DNA of 11,807 nucleotides from Anaerolineales bacterium (GTDB lineage Bacteria; Chloroflexota; Anaerolineae; Anaerolineales; UBA11657): positions 1-11,807 of the forward strand of contig CANNEJ010000017.1 of the NCBI GenBank assembly GCA_947503585.1. Direction: 5' to 3'. Below, in pieces: positions 6,711 to 11,807 of this stretch. The notes under the pieces are model-generated. The model saw nothing but the letters and a program-made list of their open reading frames with translations, had not been told where the DNA came from and did no database searches. Made by a program: the position numbers and the translations under genes. Position 1 is the stretch's first letter. Each line of letters opens with the position of its first letter.

Positions 6711-7817
6711 ATGGCTTCTAAAATATTTCCATTTCCGGCCATTGTGGGCCAAGAGCGCATGAAACGCGCCTTGCTGCTGAATGCGGTGAACCCGCGCATT
6801 GGCGGCGTTTTGATCCGCGGCGAGCGCGGCACGGCCAAGTCCACTGCGGCGCGCGCACTAGCGGCGCTTTTGCCGCAGGTGGCGGTGGTGGCCAACTGCC
6901 GCTTTGGCTGCGATCCCGCCCAGCCCGGCCAATGGTGCACCGAGTGCGTGGAACGCGCGGGCGGCAGTGGCACGCTGCAGTCCACGATGCGCACCACGCC
7001 ATTTGTGGATTTGCCCGTGAGCGCCACAGAAGACCGCGTCGTGGGCACGCTCGACATCGAGAAGGCGATTCAAAAAGGCGAGCGCCATTTTGACCCGGGC
7101 ATATTGGCTTCCGCCAACCTCGGCCTGCTTTACATTGATGAAGTAAACCTGCTGGATGACCACGTGGTGGACCTGCTGCTGGACTCAGCTGCAATGGGCA
7201 TCAATGTGGTGGAGCGCGAAGGCATTTCGTTTTCGCATCCCGCGCGCTTCATTCTGGTGGGCACCATGAACCCGGAAGAGGGCGACCTGCGCCCGCAACT
7301 CCTGGACCGCTTTGCATTCTCTGTGGATATTCAGGGGCTCAACAATGCGCGCGACCGCGTGCTGATTATGGAACGCAACCTGAGCTTCGAGGCTGACGCG
7401 CAGGCCTTTGCCGAGGAGTGGCGCAGCGCGGTAGAACGCATCTCGCGTGAGATTGAAACGGCACGGGCACGCCTGCCCGCTGTGACGCACTCGCGCGCAG
7501 ACCTGGGCACAATTGCGGCGCTGACCACCAGCTTGCGCGTGGACGGGCATCGTGCGGACCTTGTGATCCTGCGCGGCGCTCGCGCCCAAGCAGCCTTTGA
7601 AGGGCGCAGCGCCATTACCGACCGCGACATTCTGCTTGCCGCCGAGCTGGCGCTGCCCCATCGCGCCCGTAAAGGCCCGCTTGAAAGCGCCATGGTGGAC
7701 CTGAACGGCCTCGAAGACCGGCTGGAGCAGGCGCGCAGCGAAGCCGGCAAGTCTGAGAAGGGCGAGCCGCAAGCCGCCGCTGACCAGACTGAGAGCGTAA
7801 AAAAAAACAGGAAGTAG
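6711..7817 (+). CDS. chlI: ChlI-like AAA+ chelatase subunit; zero-frame product of a frameshifting chlD gene
   Basis: This 368-aa ATPase has the small chelatase subunit (BchI/ChlI) fold. Walker A is GERGTAKST at 37-45, Walker B LLYIDE at 139-144, and the sensor region GTMNPEEGDLRPQLLDRF at 184-201 includes the arginine-finger area. The helical lid runs to about 325. Four cysteines (C63, C67, C76, C79) may bind a metal. Small subunits form a hexameric ring that powers insertion of Mg2+ or Co2+ into a tetrapyrrole by a large BchH/CobN subunit, which is not in view. The last 30 residues are a charged, Ala/Glu-rich linker that ends three codons after a run of nine A. The same codons would also be the N-terminal half of ChlD if the ribosome shifts by -1. 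The ATPase motifs are intact, which suits a protein that must serve as the only ChlI. Confidence 0.9.
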   Translation: MASKIFPFPAIVGQERMKRALLLNAVNPRIGGVLIRGERGTAKSTAARALAALLPQVAVVANCRFGCDPAQPGQWCTECVERAGGSGTLQSTMRTTPFVDLPVSATEDRVVGTLDIEKAIQKGERHFDPGILASANLGLLYIDEVNLLDDHVVDLLLDSAAMGINVVEREGISFSHPARFILVGTMNPEEGDLRPQLLDRFAFSVDIQGLNNARDRVLIMERNLSFEADAQAFAEEWRSAVERISREIETARARLPAVTHSRADLGTIAALTTSLRVDGHRADLVILRGARAQAAFEGRSAITDRDILLAAELALPHRARKGPLESAMVDLNGLEDRLEQARSEAGKSEKGEPQAAADQTESVKKNRK

Positions 7818-7831
7818 CGCAAGCCGGCGCT
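7799..7831 (+). other. Candidate -1 frameshift site: A9 slippery run with downstream hairpin
   Basis: The run of nine A (7799-7807) reads in the zero frame as A-AAA-AAA followed by AAC, which offers two overlapping -1 slip heptamers (7799-7805 and 7802-7808). The zero-frame stop TAG is at 7815-7817. The -1 frame is closed by TGA at 7790-7792, so the shift must occur between 7793 and 7814, and the A run fills much of that interval. A 5-bp hairpin (7816-7820 with 7827-7831, loop of 6) starts 7 nt after the second heptamer. A second hairpin candidate is 7851-7856 with 7863-7868. A weak GAGAG (7791-7795) lies just upstream. Nine A are also enough for transcriptional slippage. Confidence 0.7.
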
Positions 7832-8767
7832 GAACAGGAAATAGACCCGGGCGCGGCGCAACCCGCGCTGCAAAATACCGCCAGCTCCGGCGACAACAAA
7901 TGGTGGGACGGCGGCCAACACGCTGCCGTCGGCAAAGAATTCGAAACGCGCGTCCTCAACACCCCGCTCGACAAACTAACGCGCAAGCACAGCGGCCGGC
8001 GCAGTCGCACGCGCACAGACCGCAAGCGCGGGCGCTACGTGCAGGCGCGCCCCGCCAATGGCAAAACCAACGACATTGCCTTCGACGCAACCTTGCGCGC
8101 GGCAGCGCCGCACCAGCCGGCGCGCGCTGCGCAGCGCCAGCACGTGGCCTTTGCCATCATGCGCCACGACTTGCAGCGCAAGGTGCGCGTGCGCAAAGCC
8201 GCCAATCTGGTCTTGTTTCTGGTGGATGCCTCGTGGTCCATGGCCGTGGCCGAGCGCATGACGGCCACCAAGGGCGCCATCATGTCGCTGCTTACGGATG
8301 CTTACCAGCGCCGGGACCGCGTGGGGCTGGTGGTGTTTCAAAAGAGCAGCGCCACGCTGGTGCTGCCGCCCACCAACTCCGTGCAGCTGGCGCAGCGCGC
8401 ACTCGCCGACATTCCCGTAGGCGGCAAGACGCCGCTCTCCGCCGGCCTGCATCTGGCGCATAAGGTAATCCTGCGTGAAAAAAATCTGCACCCGGATGTC
8501 ACGCCGCTGCTGATTGTGCTCACCGACGGCGCCGGCAATGTGTCGATGACATCGCTGTCACCGCGCGAGGAAGCGCGCCGCACGGCGCAACGCTTTAAGG
8601 ATGCGCACCTGCGCAGCGTTGTAATCAACATGGAGCACATCGCGTTTGACCAGGGCCTGGCGCGCGAGCTGGCGCTGAATCTGGGCGCGCCGTGCCTTTC
8701 CCTGCAAGAGCTGAAAGCCGAGAGCTTGTACGCCACGGTGCGCCGCGAACTGGATGCCGGCGCATGA
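7805..8767 (+). CDS. chlD: ChlD-type von Willebrand A domain half; long product begins at 6711 via -1 shift
   Basis: Slipping at the A run joins residues 1-365 of the AAA+ half to 320 more residues, a 685-aa protein of normal ChlD length. After a Gln/Ala/Glu linker come the conserved ChlD block (TPLDKLTRKHSGRRSRT and GRYV, then DIAFDATLRAAAP) and the metal-binding von Willebrand A domain. Its MIDAS residues are D506-x-S508-x-S510, T574 in GGKTPL and D606 in LTDGAGN. The medium subunit bridges the ATPase ring and the large chelatase subunit. The first ATG, GTG or TTG in this frame after the TGA at 7790 is GTG 8039, downstream of much of that conserved block, so separate initiation there would truncate the protein. 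The MIDAS loop is DASWSM rather than the usual DASGSM. The stop overlaps the next gene by ATGA. The substrate metal (Mg or Co) cannot be told from sequence alone. Confidence 0.85.
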   Translation, partial: KQEVAQAGAEQEIDPGAAQPALQNTASSGDNKWWDGGQHAAVGKEFETRVLNTPLDKLTRKHSGRRSRTRTDRKRGRYVQARPANGKTNDIAFDATLRAAAPHQPARAAQRQHVAFAIMRHDLQRKVRVRKAANLVLFLVDASWSMAVAERMTATKGAIMSLLTDAYQRRDRVGLVVFQKSSATLVLPPTNSVQLAQRALADIPVGGKTPLSAGLHLAHKVILREKNLHPDVTPLLIVLTDGAGNVSMTSLSPREEARRTAQRFKDAHLRSVVINMEHIAFDQGLARELALNLGAPCLSLQELKAESLYATVRRELDAGA

Positions 8768-9921
8768 CGCCTGCCGACATGCGCGCGCTCTTTCTGCTGG
8801 ACCCGGAGGTTGCCTTCCTCAACCACGGATCGTTTGGCGCGTGCCCGGCACCGGTATTTGCGGCATATCAAAATTGGCAGCGCGAACTGGAGCGCCAGCC
8901 GGTGGAATTTTTGGGGCGGCGCGCTGCGCCGCTGCTGGCTGAGGCGCGCGCGCAGCTGGCTGCCTACGTGGGGGCAGCTGCCAATGACGTCGTCTTCTTT
9001 CCAAACCCGACAACCGCCATCAACATGGTGGTGCGCAGCCTGCAGCTGCAGCGCGGGGATGAAATATTAACCACCGACCATGAGTACGGTGCGCTGGACC
9101 GCACGTGGCGCTTTATTTGCGCGCAAAACGGCGCGCACTACATCAACCGCCCGGTGGCCCTGCCGGTGGGCAGCCACGCCGCCTGCGTTGATGATTTTTT
9201 TGCGGGTGTGACCGCGCGTACGCGCGTCATTTTCATCAGCCACATTAGCAGCCCCACCGCGCTGGTGTTTCCGGTGGCAGAGGTCTGCCGGCGCGCGCGT
9301 GAACGCGGCATCCTCACGATTGTGGATGGTGCGCATGCACCCGGGCATGTGGCGCTAAATCTGGAGCAGCTGGGCGCAGATATTTACACCGGCGCGTGCC
9401 ACAAGTGGATGTGCGCCCCGAAGGGCGCGGCGTTCCTGTATGCGCGGCCGGCGCTGCAGGCGCAGCTGGACCCGCTGGTTGTGAGCTGGGGCTATGCAGC
9501 CGAGCAGCCGGGCGTGTCGCAATACATTGATTACCATGAGTGGCAGGGCACGCGCGATCTGGCTGCGTTCCTGACTGTGCCGGAAGCCATCCGATTTCAG
9601 CAGGCACACAACTGGGATGCCGTCAGCGCCGGCTGCAGACAACTGGCGCACAAAACACTGGCGCAAATCAATGCGCTCACGGGGCTTGCGCCGCTGTGCG
9701 CGGACAGCGCGCAATGGCTCGGGCAGATGGTGGCGGCACGCCTGCCAGCCGTGGACATCAAGCGCCTGCAGGCCCGCCTGTACGGGCGCCACAAAGTAGA
9801 GGTGCCGCTGGTGTCGTGGAACGGTCAGGCGTTCATCCGCGTTTCGGTGCAGGCCTACAACACCGCCGGTGATACCGAGCGCCTGCTGCAGGCATTGCGC
9901 ACAGAGCTAGCCGAAAACTGA
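8764..9921 (+). CDS. Class V PLP-dependent aminotransferase-fold enzyme, isopenicillin-N-epimerase-like
   Basis: This 385-aa enzyme belongs to the class V (NifS/CsdA-fold) PLP superfamily. The N-terminal N20-H-G-S-F-G-A-C-P is typical of the isopenicillin N epimerase and EgtE-like branch. PNPTTAINMV is the phosphate-binding stretch, VDGAHAPG includes D188, which should pair with the pyridine nitrogen, and K214 in CHKWMCAPKG is the expected Schiff-base lysine. Members act as epimerases, C-S lyases or transaminases on amino acids, and the substrate here cannot be named. Its ATG at 8764 overlaps the chlD stop as ATGA and has no Shine-Dalgarno, so translation is probably coupled to chlD. An open stretch back to 8692 overlaps conserved chlD codons and is not preferred. 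It could act in sulfur or cofactor metabolism alongside the chelatase, but that is a guess. Confidence 0.88.
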   Translation: MTPADMRALFLLDPEVAFLNHGSFGACPAPVFAAYQNWQRELERQPVEFLGRRAAPLLAEARAQLAAYVGAAANDVVFFPNPTTAINMVVRSLQLQRGDEILTTDHEYGALDRTWRFICAQNGAHYINRPVALPVGSHAACVDDFFAGVTARTRVIFISHISSPTALVFPVAEVCRRARERGILTIVDGAHAPGHVALNLEQLGADIYTGACHKWMCAPKGAAFLYARPALQAQLDPLVVSWGYAAEQPGVSQYIDYHEWQGTRDLAAFLTVPEAIRFQQAHNWDAVSAGCRQLAHKTLAQINALTGLAPLCADSAQWLGQMVAARLPAVDIKRLQARLYGRHKVEVPLVSWNGQAFIRVSVQAYNTAGDTERLLQALRTELAEN

Positions 9922-9933
9922 ACGGCGCGGCAG

Positions 9934-11807
9934 CTACTTGTCGCGCAGCGTTGCGCCCAGCTCTTGCTGCAGGCGGCGCACAATCTTGTTGCGCAGCTTC
10001 GCGGCCTCCGCATCCGTCAGCGTCTTCTCGCCGGACTGATAACTGAGGCGGTAGGCCAGGCTTTTGCGGCCCGCACCCAGCTGCGCGCTGCGGAACACAT
10101 CAAACAGCTGCACCTGCGCCAGCTGTGCGCCGCCGGTTTGCACTATCAGCGCCTGCACCCGCGCCGCTGCAATCTCCTCATCCACCAGCAGCGCAATGTC
10201 TTCCACCACGGCCGGAAAGCGCGGCACCGGCGCAGTGGCATGGCGCGCAGGCGTGGCCGCCAGCAGCGCCTCCAAATCAAAATCTGCGCACAGCACCGCG
10301 TGCTCCGCCAGGCTGTAGGCAGCGCTTACCTGCGGGTGCAACTCGCCCAGCGTGCCGAGCACCACATCTGCGCCCCACACTTGCGCACAGCGGCCGGGGT
10401 GCATGGCCGCATGCTGCGCGCTCTCAAAGCGCACGCCTTCAATGCGCAGGCTTTCAAGCAGCAGCTCCACCAAACCCTTCATGTCAAAAAAGTCTTGTGC
10501 GCCGGCGTCGGCAGCCTGCCAGCCGGCCTGGGCGCGCGGCCCCCGCAGCACCAGCGCCAGACGGCGCTGCTCGATGGGCAGCGCTGCGCCCGCCACCGGC
10601 AGGAACACCGGCCCAATCTCAAACAGCGCCAGGCGCTGCTGAAAGCGCGCATTGGCTTCGGCCACCTCCAGCACGCAGGCCAGCAGCGCGCGGCGCAGCA
10701 CCGTGCGCTCCGCAGCCACCGGGTTTAGCAGCGTCACATAATCCGCTGCGGGCTGCGGCGCACCGGGTGGCAGCAGGCGCTGCTCGCGCTCTGGCGCGGT
10801 AAGGCGGTACGTGATCACCTCTTGCATGCCAAGGCCGGCCAGCAGGTCGCGCACACGTTCCTCATGCTCCAGCGCCGCGTTGGCGCGCTGCGGCGGAGTG
10901 GTGTCGCTGATTTGCGTTTCCGGCATGCGCTCGTAGCCATAAATGCGCGCCACCTCTTCCACCAAATCGGCGATGCCCTCCGCCCCCTCGCCAATGTCCA
11001 GCCGGTGGTCGGGGGCGGTCACCACCAGCTCACTGCCCGCATCCTCAACCACAAACTCCAGCGCGCGCAGAATGCGCATAATCTCCGGCTTGGGAATTTG
11101 CATGCCCAAGTGGCGCTGCACCTCTGCCAGCGGCAGCCGGTTCACCGGCGCAGCCACGGGCTGCGGGTACACATCGCACAGTTCGGTGCTGATGCTGCCG
11201 CCCGCAAGCTGCTGCATTAGCGCAGCTGCGCGCAAGTTGGCCAGCGGCGCCATGGCCGGGTGCACGCCGCGGCTGAAGCGATAGCCGGCCTGTGAGCTGT
11301 GCAGCTGCTGGGCTTGCACCGTACGCCGGATGTTTGTAAAGTTCCAGCTGGCGGCCTCCAGCAGCACATGCGCGGTAGCGGCAGAAACTTCTGACTCGCC
11401 GCCGCCCATCACACCGCCAATCGAGAGCGCCCCGGCGCTGTCTGCAACCAGCACGGTGAAGTCATCCAGCTTGCGCTGCGCGCCATCCAGTGTGGCAATC
11501 GTCTCGCCCGGCGCGGGCAGGCGCGTGGTGATCACCGGTGCCGGCCGGCTGCCAGCGCGCCGGCGCAGCACTGCATAATCAAATGCATGCAGCGGCTGGC
11601 CGGTTTCCAGCATCACATAATTTGTAATGTCCACAATATTGCTGATGGAGCGCATGCCGGCCAGGCGCAAACGCAGCTGAAGCCAGTAGGGCGCGGGCGC
11701 CACGCGCACATCCTCCAGCAGCAGCGCGGTGAAGCGCGGGTTGAGCGCGGGCGCTGCAATCTGCACCAGCGGCATGGGCTGGCCGGCCGCGCGCGTGGGC
11801 ACGCTGC
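9934..11807 (-). CDS. pheT: Phenylalanyl-tRNA synthetase beta subunit, N-terminus beyond the window
   Basis: The last 623 residues of PheT are present, and the reading frame stays open to the right edge. The family is about 800 aa, so roughly 180 N-terminal residues are missing, including the tRNA-binding OB domain. The fragment begins in the B3/B4 region (NIVDITNYVMLETGQPLHAFD-type signature near 11620). It continues through the B5 domain, the DIGEGAEGIADLVEEVARIY signature of the catalytic-like core (near 10950), and ends with the ferredoxin-fold anticodon-binding domain (PRFPAVVEDIALLVDE to the C-terminus). PheT pairs with PheS as an alpha2-beta2 enzyme that charges tRNA-Phe. pheS would be expected upstream, off the right edge. 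Apparent starts within the window, such as GTG 11802, are internal codons. The stop TAG lies 12 bp from the end of the convergent aminotransferase gene. Confidence 0.96.
   Translation of the reverse strand, partial: SVPTRAAGQPMPLVQIAAPALNPRFTALLLEDVRVAPAPYWLQLRLRLAGMRSISNIVDITNYVMLETGQPLHAFDYAVLRRRAGSRPAPVITTRLPAPGETIATLDGAQRKLDDFTVLVADSAGALSIGGVMGGGESEVSAATAHVLLEAASWNFTNIRRTVQAQQLHSSQAGYRFSRGVHPAMAPLANLRAAALMQQLAGGSISTELCDVYPQPVAAPVNRLPLAEVQRHLGMQIPKPEIMRILRALEFVVEDAGSELVVTAPDHRLDIGEGAEGIADLVEEVARIYGYERMPETQISDTTPPQRANAALEHEERVRDLLAGLGMQEVITYRLTAPEREQRLLPPGAPQPAADYVTLLNPVAAERTVLRRALLACVLEVAEANARFQQRLALFEIGPVFLPVAGAALPIEQRRLALVLRGPRAQAGWQAADAGAQDFFDMKGLVELLLESLRIEGVRFESAQHAAMHPGRCAQVWGADVVLGTLGELHPQVSAAYSLAEHAVLCADFDLEALLAATPARHATAPVPRFPAVVEDIALLVDEEIAAARVQALIVQTGGAQLAQVQLFDVFRSAQLGAGRKSLAYRLSYQSGEKTLTDAEAAKLRNKIVRRLQQELGATLRDK

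Noticed and set aside
8039..8767. A separate vWA gene starting at GTG 8039
   Set aside because: Conserved ChlD linker residues lie upstream of 8039 in the same frame, no Shine-Dalgarno precedes it, and the frame is open back to the A9 run. It is better read as the second half of a frameshifted chlD.
1..11807. tRNA or rRNA genes, CRISPR arrays, insertion sequences or prophage genes
   Set aside because: No cloverleaf, regularly spaced repeats, transposase motifs or terminal inverted repeats were seen, and gaps between genes are all under 160 bp.

Overview
The window is 11.8 kb of GC-rich, gene-dense bacterial DNA made of housekeeping and cofactor genes, with no sign of mobile elements, CRISPR arrays or RNA genes. 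ClpC-type protease ATPase, RadA, a four-domain S1 protein, RodZ, a ChlD-type chelatase and PheT, with near-consensus TATAAT-like -10 boxes and several very short leaders, would suit a Chloroflexota (Anaerolineae-like) genome. That assignment is an inference of moderate to low certainty, since no phylogenetic marker could be aligned.

Layout. The left block reads on the minus strand, from right to left: a four-S1-domain protein (rpsA-like, 5289-6608, with terminator 5248-5274), clpC (2597-5131, with terminator 2546-2584), radA (1102-2487), rodZ (142-1044), and at the left edge the first 29 codons of another gene (87 down to 1), possibly a class I aminotransferase. A divergent promoter region (about 6609-6710) separates this block from a plus-strand pair: a chelatase gene (6711-8767) and a class V aminotransferase (8764-9921) that overlap by ATGA. 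At the right edge pheT (9934-11807, minus strand, N-terminus cut off) converges on that pair with a 12-bp gap.

Most notable point. The chelatase gene is written in two frames. An intact ChlI-like AAA+ protein (368 aa, 6711-7817) ends just after a run of nine A. The reading frame one base back then runs open from that run, through the conserved ChlD linker, to the end of a von Willebrand A domain at 8767. No ATG, GTG or TTG occurs in that second frame before 8039, well inside conserved ChlD sequence. The arrangement predicts a -1 frameshift (ribosomal or transcriptional slippage) that makes both a ChlI-like short subunit and a 685-aa ChlD from one gene. Such frameshifting has been reported for chlD genes of cobalamin producers lacking a separate small-subunit gene. 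A one-base assembly error in the homopolymer is the main competing explanation.

Gene starts fall into two styles. rodZ and the left-edge gene have a -10 box ending 7 nt before ATG, which implies leaderless mRNAs, and radA and chlD have very short leaders without a Shine-Dalgarno. clpC and rpsA have leaders of about 20-30 nt with clear Shine-Dalgarno sequences.
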